Below are positions 35,761 to 47,700 of a DNA stretch of 64,000 bases, piece by piece. The notes beneath the pieces were generated by a model, which had not been told where the DNA came from, made no database searches, and saw only the letters and a program-made list of their open reading frames with translations. Origin of the DNA: Luscinia megarhynchos (taxonomy: Eukaryota > Chordata > Aves > Passeriformes > Turdidae); assembly GCA_034336665.1 (NCBI GenBank), contig CM067572.1:3093786-3157785 (forward strand), given 5' to 3'. Each line of letters opens with the position of its first letter. Position 1 is the stretch's first letter. The position numbers and the translations under genes were made by a program.

Positions 35761-38349
35761 TGCTGTCTCTGTCCCTCTGTTTCTGGTTTTGCACAGCTCT
35801 GTCTGGGCTGGTGATGTTTAACCCTGCTCTGCCCTGTGCCTTGATTTACAATTAAATGAGAATTGTTGCAAAGGAGCTAAAACAGGTCCTAGGGTTTAAA
35901 AGGCCCTAAAGGAAATAATTAATTTACGAGAGTAAATTGTTGGTAAGGCGATGTGAGCGTGTGGAAACAGCTCTTGGGGTCATTAAAAAACAAGAACAGA
36001 TTTATTGACTGATCAGATGTCAATAGTCTTCCCTTACAAGCGTGGACATTGTATCCTGTGAGGGAGCTGGAGCAGGCAGGGGAGGCATCTGCCGTTGCTA
36101 ATACAATATTAAACAGAATTCCTCTCTACTTAATCCTCTTATTAGGTATTGCATTTCCTGGGCTGGCAGGGCTGGGGAGGCTGAGGCAGGCAGCGAGCTG
36201 CCCCTTGGTGAGCACATTCAGATTTGGGCACAGAGGGAGGATCCAGCAATCCATCTGTGTTGTGATGTGCAGATGGGGACACCCAAATGGACCCAGAACT
36301 CGTAAGGAATGGGGACAATTCCCTGGAGGTTTGCATTCCCCACCCAGACAGGGTGTCCTGCCCTGCAGAGGATGGGTGTGCTTCACACTGATCACATAAA
36401 ATGAGAATTTCCCTCCCTGTCACAAGGGACCAAACAAACCAAGCTCTTCCTGCCATGCATGAACTCTCAATTCCTTGTTTTGTGGTTTTTTTCTCTGAGA
36501 TGAAATCTGTGGGTTTTGGAGGTTCCAAACCCACTGCCCACACCAGAGGGATCAGTCAGCACAAACAGGGAGGGGAATTCTCACCTGGTGGCAGCTCCTC
36601 TGGCTCTAAGCACAATAACCCCAACAAAACATCATCAGAAGGGAAAACGCAGCTTTGTGGAGGCAAGGAAAAAGCTGCAAGTGGCTCTGTACTTTTACCC
36701 AAACTGGATGCTGCTTTCTCCAGGAGGCACCTTTAGCAAACATCCAGCTGCTAGGGAACAGGAAGATTTGATGTGGGACAAGCAAATAACAGATCAGGTT
36801 ATTCTCCAACAGAACTGGCAGCTGTGGGATTGCCCTGTAAGGGGAAAAATACTGATTTTTATTTAATTTTTTGCCCTCTGCTGCTTAAAATACCAGCAAC
36901 CCAAGGTAGAGCTCAATCTGATACTGTACCTGGAATGGAAAACACCACACCTGCTGCACACCAAAGAGATTTAAGGCACCTTTCAAAAAGCCAGGGCTCT
37001 TTGAAATATTCATGAATCTTTAGCAGTTTGCTAAGATACAGAGGAATGTCAAATAATCTCCTCTCCTTTTTCCACACTGAAACATTCAACAGCTCGAGCT
37101 GAGAAACCTTTGCTACCCAGCAAGATGGAAATGCCCCTTCCTTCTGTCCTGCCCACACTGAGTGCAGCTCCTGGGATGTCCCCTCAGAATGGGGCAGCTC
37201 AGGAGTGGAGCTGAGCTTAGTGTAATGGGGGTGCCACCTGCAAAGCTTCAATAAAGCAGTTTTTGGTGGCAAGGGGAAGGCCTGAGGTGTCAATGCCATT
37301 CATGTTCTGGAGAGCCAGAAGAGCTGCTGAAGGCAGGAAATGAAACAGGAGGAACAGAGCAGGGTGAGGCAGGCTGGAACTGGGCTTTGTGCTGCTCTCA
37401 GAGCAGATTCTCCTCGAGGCAGTGTGACAGGGAGCCTTGGGTGGGGATGCAGCAGGCACTGAGGTAAATGGCAAACTGCAGATGCAGGGATGTTTGCTGT
37501 GGGGACAAGCCCTGAGGGGATGTCTGGCAGGGTGGAACCAGCATGCAGAATAACCTGGAGAGCTGCTAGTGACAGCACAGCCCAAATCCATGTGGGGAGT
37601 GAAGCAGGATAAAAGGTACAGCTGCACTCTCCTCAGCCTTGCACTGAGTCCCCTTGCTTTGCCACACAGCCCCCAAATAACCCACAGGAACTCAGGATTT
37701 TGGGTTTGGAGATCTCCTGGTTTGGTTCCTGAGGCTCTACACAAAAACACCAGTGAGAAACTCCATTCTGAACAGATTCCCAGTTTTGAAACTGCCAAAA
37801 ATTTTTCCAGTATTCTTATTTTAAGCTTTTCTCAATGTCTCTTCAGGAACAACATGGATTGAGGCTTTGCAGATCTGTCACTGTGAATTATAACACTTCC
37901 ACTTTCTACAAATCACAGCATTATTTTCAACAAATTTATTTTAAAACTCATCAAAATATTGATTTTGAGGTTGGAGGCATCTCAACATTTTTCATTATTG
38001 CACCACATCTCTTCATTTTACAACCAAATCGATCCATTAGCATGGCCATCTGGCATGCCATGGAGCAGGCAGGGGAACCATTTCCCATTTGCCTTTGTTT
38101 CCTAGAGCTTTTGGCAGCCCAAGGAGTGCAGTTGGCTCTTCTGTGCCACATAACAATGCTCATGTTCCTCAGGGAAACAGGTCAGTGGCATACAGATATC
38201 CATAAATGGTTGTTTTGGGTTGCAGGAGAGCCTGGAAACTCAGAACTGAGCTCAGCTACAAGAGCTTTTTGCCCAAGGCTCAGGTAAACACAATTCTGCA
38301 CAAATTGCTTCATGTAATAGATATTTCTGTATAGCTGTATGTTCATGGA

Positions 38350-38550
38350 TTTAGAATTCCAGGATGGTTTGGGCTGGAAGAGACCCTTAAAGCTCCTCCA
38401 GTTCCACTCCCTTCCACTACTCCAGGGTGCTCAAGGTCTTATCCAACCTGGCCTTGGACACTGCCAGGGATGGGGAGCCCAAAACCTTCCTGGGCCATCT
38501 GCTCCTGTTTCTATTTCCTAATTCTTCAAAGCAAAGAATTTCTTTTAATG
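38350..38550 (-). mobile_element. CR1 LINE 3' fragment, minus strand
   Basis: The plus strand reads CCAGGATGGTTTGGGCTGGA and then the reversed CR1 body with CCAACCTGGCCTTGGACACT and AAAGAATTTCTTTTAATG. The copy is diverged and truncated. Confidence 0.85.
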
Positions 38551-39868
38551 ATATGGGTTTTTATTCTCTTTAGTTGTGATGATGATGATGAATAGCTCTG
38601 CATTTGAACCAGCAAGAAGGGAACTCTGTTTGGGGGCTGCTGCTGTGTCAGAGGTGCCAAAGGTTTTTCCTGCTCACCCTGCAGATGCTGTGTGTGCCTG
38701 TTCATCCCTGGAGCAGTGGAGCGAGCAGCAGCTCTGTAAACACCGAATTTCCCTGCTCAGGTCCTTTGGAGCTGGAGTGCCCCGAGGCTCCTTCCCTTGG
38801 AAACCTGAGCTGAGGTGGGAAGGAGGTGTCAGCCCCGACTTTGTGCTTGGGTGACAAACGGGTTTACAGGCTGTGCTCCCAAGCACAGCGCTCCCTGCTT
38901 GCTCCCCAGGGAGCAGCCTCGCCGAGGTGAGCTCTGGGATGAACTCCACTGGGCTGATGTTCTGCACTGCGATGTTTTTTCATGTGTTCATGAGCTCCTC
39001 TCATCCTCTCGACTGACCTTTCAGCTTGTGGTGGGCAGATTGCCCTGTGATCCCAAGCTGGGGCTGAACCCAAAGATGTCTCGTGATCAAAAATTCATCA
39101 CAACATTTAAACTGATTGTTGCAATGGCTAATTAACTCAGTGAGCAAACACAGTTTCTGGTCAGAATTTTTTGGTGGGTTTTGTGTTTTGGTGGGAGGCT
39201 GAGGGCTCCTGCCCCACTGGGTGTTTCCCTGGGTAGTTCTCACCCAAACCACCAGGACTCTGCCCTCCTGAGCTGCTGTACATGGATTTTCCTTCCATCC
39301 TTTCCCTGTGCTCTCCCCCTGCTCCCTGAACTGGCTCCAGTATTTTGGGGAGTCCCTGCCAGCTCTGCTCATGGGATGCCCGTGGCTGCTCTGTGCTGCC
39401 ACATCCCAAAGTGATGGAACATTTCCCTTTGAATTCTGGCTTCCCCTCTGTCAGTCCCAAAGCAGAGCACCAGGCTGGGATCACACTGTGAGCTGGAAAC
39501 TGAGCATTCCCCCCTGCTGCTCATCCTCTGCCCCAAGGCTGGGGCTGTGGCCCAGCCCCACTCGTTTTTAGGTCACAGAAACTCATTAAATTCTTGATTT
39601 AGCCAAGCATTTGGCATTCCCTGAATTCCAGGGATCCCACAGCAACAAGGACCAGCTCAGCTCCCCCATGGTTCCCTTGGGTGTGGCACTCTGACCCAGA
39701 GGTGGGAATATCACTAACAAAAATATTCCACTCCCTGAAAATGCTGCCAGGGCTCCATCCCTCTCCCTGCCTGTCCCTGCTTCCTGTATTGAAATGAAAT
39801 CCAAACACCTCATTAGGAAAACTGACACAAACCCTCATGCTTGTGAAAGATCAGTAACTACATTCCAG

Positions 39869-39894
39869 TTTATTGACTGCAGTCAAGTTTTATT
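39869..39894 (-). terminator. GOLIM4 poly(A) signals
   Basis: Two AATAAA hexamers on the minus strand (plus-strand TTTATT at 39889-39894 and 39869-39874) lie 15-20 bases apart, with a TG-rich sequence after them. Cleavage near 39850 is likely. Confidence 0.55.
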
Positions 39895-40239
39895 ATGCCT
39901 CAAATAATTAAATACTGCAACCATGACATTAAAAATACAGGCCAATTTACCAAAATAATTGTATTCTGAAGATTATGTACATATTATACATTTTACAGTC
40001 TCATGTAAACTTTTTTTTTATACATAAGGTAAATCTGATTTATGGTAACTAGAAAACCCAAAATACTCACTGACAAAAATCTTCCTATGAAACATAAGCA
40101 CTGGATCTGGGACAATTAGGAAAATTGCAATGAATGGAAACCAACTATAAAACATAATATAATCAAGTTAGTAGAAAAATGAATTAAATTACATTCATAT
40201 AAAAAATTAAACTAAAAACATTGCTATGCATCATTATTT

Positions 40240-40259
40240 AAAAAAAAAAAAAAAAAAAA
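40240..40259. repeat. A20 tract in the GOLIM4 3' UTR
   Basis: A 20-base A run on the plus strand gives a U tract in the mRNA. Its length may be inexact in the assembly. Confidence 0.8.
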
Positions 40260-41448
40260 GGGAAAAAACCCCCATCCCTCTCCCTTTATATATTAACACA
40301 GCCTTTGATGGGGAGCTCCCCTGTGCCTCATTTCCAGCAATGGGGCATAGCCTGGGAAATCCAGATTCCCACTCTCCTTTAGCATATATTAAATAACTAG
40401 TGTCTGTACCAATACAAATATTGTATAATTCATGCACTGGGATTATGTTCAGGGTAGCCCACACCAAGGCACAATTTTTGTGTCATTTCCCTCCCCCCCA
40501 CCCCCCTCAGGTTTCAGCATGCAGTGCTGGAGATGTTTGCTGGGCTAAACAACTTCTGTGGGCTTTGGCTCGAGCCTGAGCCTCACCCTGGGGCTCACAG
40601 AAATCCTTCCAGCAGATCTTTGTAAATAAATAAAGAAAAGAAGGTAAAGGCCTTAAGTTCAACATCTTGCACCAACTGTGTCAGCTCAGCTACCACACCC
40701 TCCAGAAAACATGGCACTGAGGCAACATCACTCTGCTTCTGGTCAAATATTTTATACATCAGCTAGGACAAGGAAATTGCTGCTGCTGCTGTAAATCTTC
40801 ATCCCTGTGACAGCTGTAGTGTTTTGATTTGGCATAATGGAGCTCCAAGCCTAAATTGGTTTTTAGCTCCCAGCTCCTCTCAGCACAGCCCCATTTGCAT
40901 GAGCAGCCAGGTACTGAATGTAATTGGAGTACCTGGGAATGCTCATTAAAATAAATGCATAATTGAACCGTATCTAAACAGCTGCCAAAATTAACAGCTG
41001 GTAACTTGGCTGCATGCTGAAGGCTTGTAAAATTTGCATATTTTATAACTGTTCTGCACCTAGAAAAGGCCTGGTCCTGCAAAGGGCTTGGCCCATGCCT
41101 GACTTTGAGGTTACATGGAATAAGCAGCCCTTGGTCAGGATAAATCCATGGAAGACAACGAGCTGGAGTGACTGAAGTCACCTGGATTTAGGCACTAGGA
41201 ATGCTCCTTCAGTGCTGAGTGCACCTGACATGACACCAAACATTCTGTCAGGCTTGGACAAGGTGAAAGTGTATCCAAAATGGCCTCTATAAACCGTGCC
41301 CAGAGTTAGAAAATATTCAGCCTAGAGGATGTCTGGTTATGTACAGCCTGGATAGAAAAGAAATCCTAAACTAGAGTATCAAAATATTGTATTCATATAA
41401 ACACAGGACAGCACCTAATAGAAAAGTAAAAAGTGGAAAACACAAGCC

Positions 41449-41466
41449 TTTTTTTTTTTTTTTTTT
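41449..41466. repeat. T18 tract in the GOLIM4 3' UTR
   Basis: An 18-base T run on the plus strand lies about 85 bases past the stop and gives an internal A tract in the mRNA. Confidence 0.8.
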
Positions 41467-41551
41467 GGAAATTAAGTACCCTAAAAAAGTCGTTTAAAAA
41501 AAAACCACAACAGGAATTTGTGTAAAGGAAAAAGAAAAATGAAGGGAGGAA

Positions 41552-41713
41552 CTACATCTCCCCTCGTCTGCGAGTTTTTGCTGCAACAGCTCTGCCTTCC
41601 TCCTCCTCCTCCTCCTCTTCCTCCTCATAATTTTCTTCATGGATTTCTTTCTGGTTGTTTTCTTCTTGCATTTCTTGCTCTTGGTCTGTCCCTCTGTTAT
41701 TCTTTTCATCTGC
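41552..41713 (-). CDS. GOLIM4: GOLIM4 last coding exon, acidic C-terminus
   Basis: Acceptor CCCCAATCAG|GCA, then 53 codons and TAG (plus-strand CTA at 41552-41554). It encodes ADEKNNRGTDQEQEMQEENN, an uninterrupted Glu run after Tyr (the minus-strand GAG/GAA run), and ends GRAVAAKTRRRGEM. The Glu tract varies in length between species. Confidence 0.93.
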   Translation of the reverse strand, partial: ADEKNNRGTDQEQEMQEENNQKEIHEENYEEEEEEEEEEGRAVAAKTRRRGEM

Positions 41714-44700
41714 CTGATTGGGGAAAACAAAACAAACTTACAACAGATTCAGTGCCAGTTTCCTCACAGCTTGTTTTAGGGCAATGAAATGATTTTCAGC
41801 TGGAGTTGTGGACAGAAACAGAAAAAAAAAAAGATTTTTCCAAAGCCTCTAGGGTAGCAAGAATTGACATAGAGATGGAAGGGTGAGCTGGGACAGCATG
41901 AAGTGTTAAGCTCTGTGACCCAAAGCAAGCTAGAACAGTTATTATGTCCCAGCCCTGTGCCATGAGCAGCTGGGACCAGGGTGTGATGCTGTCCCCGAGC
42001 CCTGGGCCTGCACAGGACTCACATTCTCCTCGTTTTCCCCATAGGGCTCCTCAGCATTGTGCTCCAGCTCTCGCTTCTTCTCTTCAGTCAGATCCTCCTG
42101 CACCTGCAAAGCACAAGAGATGTTCTGTATGGTTTAACTGCCTTCCAAAGAGTGGCCTGTGGCACAGCTGGGCACATTTTCACAGTGGTATTTTCACAGA
42201 ATGAAGATTCTAAAGAAGGGAGAAGAGAGCAGGGAGAGGTTAAAGGAGATAAAAAGAACCATAACCACCCAACAGTCAGGAAGCTCACTTCCTCTGAGAG
42301 CATCTAACTTTTAAAGACAATTCTAACAGACAATCTCTGCCAATGCTCTCCTTGGAGAGAGCAAGTCATGCTGAATCTGTGTCCCTGATGTTCAGCATTT
42401 GGATCCCTCATTCCTTTCTGTTCTGTCAGCACTTTCCCTCCATTCCATGGCCCAATTACCATGTTGGGTGCAAATCTGAAAGAGGGTGTTTGAAGTAAAC
42501 TTCATTTCCTTTTGGGAAGTGCTGCTGTGCTTGTCTGCTCCCAACAATGTCCTGTGAGCTGGGTCAGAGGCATCCATCACCCCAGGATCACTTTGGCAAA
42601 GAGCTGAACAGCCATGGATAATATCTGAGTCCATCTGCTAAAGAAACTGATGCTCACTGCAGCATCTCTTCTCTCTCTTAATTGCTCACTCAGTCCCTGC
42701 TCCCTCTTCCCTACTTCCAGGTCAGCACAGTGGGCACATCCTTTAGGAGATGTGTATAAATTGCTTCCTGTAAGCCAAGAGCAGCTGCCAAAGGCCAGCT
42801 CTGCCCAATTCCCAGTGGCCTGCTTGGATGTGAGCAGCAGCACTTTGCACTGGTGAATGCTAAGTGCAGCCCAGCTAATCCAAAGTGCTCCCCATGAGGG
42901 AGTGACAGCAGCCAATTTCAGGGCTCTTTTTGAAAGGGATTTTGTGGGAAGCAGAAATAGGAATTAATCAGGTACAACTGAGGGGCTGTGGGGAGGCTCA
43001 GGGTGGTGCCTGCACAATGAGGATGATTTGAAGGGAAAAAGTCCCTTCCCTCCCTCTCTGCTCCATCTTCCTGAGAATCCATGAACTGCAGCTTGGATTG
43101 CTCAGGAGGAGCACAGATAAATCAAAGTCAGAGCTAAAGAGTAAGTAAGTGGCCAAGGAAGCAGTTTGCTCAGAACTGCAGTGTGTGATTAGAGATTAAT
43201 GAGGTTTTCTGTGACCTTGAGGTTTCCAGGAAATTTTCCTTGTGTTGTGAAAGGCTTAATCTTTTCAATTATTGCACAATTAATGCTGTATGGCATGGAA
43301 GAGTAATGGATTGCAGCACAGGAGCATGAGTAACCCTGAGTGTATCCAGAAGGGGACAGCAGAGTCATGGCAAAGACTTCCCAGGTTTGCTGAAGTCAGA
43401 CAAAGTGACTTGGGTTCATCCTGCAGTTCTAGAAGACACCAAGGCTGGTGTTTATGGAGTTATGCTCTGCTGCCTGAGCCTTCACCTGCCTTGGCTCTGT
43501 GTTCTTACCTCCTCTTCTCCCTCTTCCTGGTATTGTTCATCCACATTATCCTCCTGCTGGTCAGGATTTCCTGCCATCTGCACAAAGACCACATAAAAAT
43601 TCACTTCTGTGAGCTTGCCTGATAACCAGAGGGCTGAAGATTAAAGCTTCTTGTTCTGGAACTAAAGCTCTCTGTAAAGCTAAAGTAACAATAATGGCAG
43701 GAGGAGTTTTAGTGCATTCATTAGCAGTAGTGAGAGCCCAGCTCTGTGATTTAAAATTGCCCTCAATTAAAAAACGGCAGGATGAATATAAGAAAAATCA
43801 CTCTACAGAATAAAGCAAGACTCTCCATACTAAGCAGGAAGACAATGGAATATAATATTCACCCCACTGAAAACCAATGCCATAAAAACTCAGACTGTCT
43901 CTGCCTGGAGGAGTTTACAGCTCCAACACAGTTGAAATGTGCAGCTTTAAGCTCCTGAAGAGCCCTAGAGGTGCCTCTTTTGCCTTTACCCACCACCAAG
44001 TGCTCCTCCATTCCTGGATGTCCTTGTTTCTGCCCCATTTCCTTGTGCTTTTCATTTTCATCAGGCAGGTTTTCTTCTCTCTCTTGCTCAGCTTCCTCAA
44101 ATTCATCTTCTCCCTGATTATTGGGGTCATCAGCAGGATTCACATCTTCCATGGCTGCCTTCTGTAATTTACAGGAGTGAGTGTTAAACACTTTCTAGCT
44201 CATGGCCCAGCTGCATTTCCCCTGAAAGAAGAGCAGCAGGGGCTGTCACAGCCAGCTCCATGCCCAGTGGCACAGCTGGGATCTCTGCAGGATCAGGGCT
44301 CACTGAGGTCCCTCAGCAGGAGCAGGCACAGAGGGGCAGGTACCTGTCTGCACAAACCACAGGATCTGAGCACTGCTGTGCCAGAGGCTGCTGAACAACC
44401 TGTGTTTACTGACTAGCTGCCAGTGCCTGATAAGGCCATGTGAACCAAGATAAGAGTTTAATGCTCACAGCTCCACACAGAGCTGATGGCATCATTCAGT
44501 ATCAGCCTGTCCTGCTCTGTTGACCTTGGCTATGTCTACAAGAAAACAAAACACTTGTCACCTCTGCCATGCAGAAAAGGAGCATTTTCTGCTTATCATG
44601 CAATAAAAGCAGTTTTATATCGTTATAGACAACAAATTAAAGATCCATTAGAAATATGCACTGCACATCTTAATTTGCTGAATGGGAGGGGAGGAAGGAA

Positions 44701-47700
44701 GATGCACTTGATGTTGAGAGCAGCAGGTAAGGTGGAGTCTGGGGGAAGGCATGGGGTGATTCTCCTGCCCCAGATCTCTGTGCAGTCGATACCAGGGCTC
44801 ACTTCAGTGCTGACCTGATCCTCTCTCAGGACCTCACACCTCTGCACTGACTCCAGCTGGTTACAGTGGTTCTTGAGCTGGCCTTTAATTAATGACAGCA
44901 GGAAAAATATCAACCCCTCTCATTTTGACTGGGCACTGCTGGGATTTTTTGAAGCCAAATGTACCTGTTCAAGTCCCAGTTAAAACCAAATCCTTTATTC
45001 CACCAAAAGCACAGATCAAAGGAATGTGGAAATAAACACCTTGCTTCCAACAAGGAAGCTTTTTCCTTTTACTTCTTCCCAAATGAGTAAGGACACCTTT
45101 AAAAGGATTTTAAACTCTTGTTTTCAACTGTCAAGCCTGTCTTCCTAGCAGACCTCTGCTTCTCTCATTTCTGTAGGTGCAATTATGTCAGACTAGACCT
45201 GTGGGTTCTCACTTCAGTAACACTGCAACTCTCAGCATCTTAATTCATACTTACTGATTCATCAGCCTGCTGATTTTCTGCCTGATGTTCTGCTTCTTGC
45301 TGCTCATTTGCATTATTCTGATCATCATCTTCACCTTCATCCTGGTGCTGGTTGTCATGTTCATAAGCTGAAGAATTTTTGAGGTGATTATTGTTTTACA
45401 GCAGTTTTTAGTTATCTTTTTAAGAGTCTCCTACAGACAAGGTTCCACATGTGCTTTTAGCAGTAGGCAGCCTTTACATAAACAGATAATGTTCACAGAA
45501 TTGATTTACTCCTAATAGGAAATAGAAATTAAAAGATCAGGCTGGGTTGGATGGGGCACTGAACAACCTGGGCTAGTGAAAGCTGTCTCTGTCCACAGCA
45601 GGGGTGTGGAATGAGATGAGTGCCTTCCAACCCAAACAATTCCACGATTCTGTAATTTAAAGAGATCAAACAAACCCCTAGGCAGAGCTAGGAACATAAC
45701 CAAGATCCACAGAGCCTGGTAATAACAGCTCAATCAAAAGGACACTTCTCCTTTCAGGAATGTGGATATGATCTTTAGTAATTCCTCTATTTCACTCAGC
45801 CAGCTCAGCCATGGTTATTTGAGCTTCTGGTTTTAAATTGCGAGTTTATGTTTCACTTGAATCCAATCTGGATATGAAATGAATATTAAAATCTCCCATG
45901 CAAGGCAGTACACAGGGAGCCTGTCAGATGGCAGGGACAGAAATTCTCTCTTACCTCCTTCCTCTTCCTGAATACCTTGCTCTTCCTCCCCTTGCACAAT
46001 GTCCTGGTCCATGTTATCATAATGAGCCTGTTGGCTGAGAACATTAAAAGCCAAGAATCATTTCAGGTTCAAAAGTGTGTTTTCTGCTTTAATAAACAAA
46101 CCCCCCACCTGCAGCTCTGCCTCTCTCAGCAGCTGCCAGAGCAGGCCCCAGTTTCATGCTCTATTATCTGACATTTTCTCACACCACCTTTCCTGAAAAA
46201 CGCTCGATAGAACAGAGACACTCCTGTGCTGCCACACTGACTTTGTGCTGTGCATCTCTGCAGGAGGAGTCTGCAGTCCTGAAGGATATGGGGCAGGCAA
46301 AGAGTGAAGTCAGGACTCTGAACTTCAGGGAACAAAGCCCCCAGCACTCCAAGGCATTGGCCAACAGGACCCCCTGGAAATCTGCCCTCAGGGACAAGGG
46401 AGCAGAACAAAGCTGGCAACATAAAACCCAGAGCACAAACTCATGAGGGAGAGTTGAACCTGTGGTGGTTTTTGTAGAGTTTCTCCCCTTGCTCTGCCTG
46501 TCTCTGCAGCTGGAGCTCTCTCTCCTGGAGCTGCTGCTGCCTCAGGAGCTGCTCTCTCAGCCTCTGCTGGTGCAGGGATTCCTGCTGCTGCTGGAGCTTC
46601 TTGGCCTCCTCTGCTCTCTGGGCTCCAAGGTGCTGCTGCTCCAGCTGCTGCTCATAAGCTGCCTTCTGTCTCTTTGTTGGCATTACCTGTCACAGAAATG
46701 TGTTAGTCACACATTAATCATCCTCTCAGTGACCAGAAACAAGCAAGGAGAAACCTGTCCAGAGGGAAAAAAGAGCTCCATGCAATTACAGCTAAGCTAT
46801 TTTTAAGTTCTTTTGTGTCCCTGCTTGAAGTTAAAACATTTTTTGGAACACAGACTGGAAGTGTTGGAGTGTTTCTGTGGAGTGCACAGGGAAGAAAGAG
46901 GAGATTGTGGGCTAAGGAAAGCCATGCTTTTCCTATAAATAATAATGAAATCTCCCAACATGTTACACACTAAAAGCAGGTTTTGATGACTGATAAGACA
47001 GCTAAAGCTTTCCATTGACTCAAGTGGTAATCTCAGGGGGAGCTGCTTTCAGCCTTCAGTGAGACACTGCACATCTTTTTATACTCAGCAATAACTTAGA
47101 CTAACTCCAGCTTCACAGCTTAACCCACTTCTGCTGTTCTAACCCTCTGCACTCCTTCAGCTCTTCTGCAACAGCTCCTCATTTCACCAGAGTGACACAA
47201 TTAATCTGCCAGGACAGAAAGCCTCAAGTGAGACCAGTGAAATACATTTTCCAGTGCAGACCCAATCTAGGATGTAAATCCAGGATTTGCTAGCTTTATT
47301 TAGAGATGCACACTGATTTCCCCTGGCTATTTTAGTCCTGTTTAGTCATTGCCTGTCAAACAACAGTGAGCACTGAGCTGGCAGTGTGTTTGCAGAAGGC
47401 AGGTACCCCTGACAAGGAAACACTCTGCAATCTGCTGAGATGCATCAAGTTACCAAAGCAGAGCAGTTCTCCATCCCAGGCTCTCTCTCACCTGCTGAAT
47501 TCATCAGCTACCACAGGCCTCAGGTTTAAAGTGGGATTCAGGATTCAGTCTGCTGCTCTTTTTTTTTCTACCTGTTGCTTTTTATCAGCAGAATTAATGT
47601 TCATTAAGATCTGGCCAGCACTGCAGAACAAGTGTGCTCAAGTTGAGCCTGAGTCCTACTGCATCCAAGTGCTTTGAATCCCTAATTTTCCATAAATATG

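Larger units (their letters stand above)
32010..39840. other. Intergenic gap between the convergent 3' ends
   Basis: No exon is supported on either strand. Contents are two CR1 fragments (35353-35760 and 38350-38550), a small GAT run at 38579, and moderately CpG-rich DNA near 38710-39015. Open frames of up to 194 codons (for example 34100-34684) overlap others on both strands and match no protein I know. Confidence 0.5.
39845..41551 (-). other. GOLIM4 3' untranslated region
   Basis: About 1.7 kb follow the stop codon on the minus strand, down to a pair of poly(A) signals. The region is AT-rich and contains long homopolymers (18 Ts at 41449-41466 and 20 As at 40240-40259 on the plus strand). 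The extent is inferred from the last plausible signals and the similar 3' UTR length of the mammalian gene as I recall it. Confidence 0.6.

Noticed and set aside
41518..41787. Plus-strand open frame with a Pro run and a hydrophobic stretch
   Set aside because: It is the mirror of the GOLIM4 poly-Glu tail exon.
46462..46806. Leu-rich plus-strand open frame of 114 codons
   Set aside because: It is a mirror of the Gln-rich GOLIM4 exon at 46460-46686.
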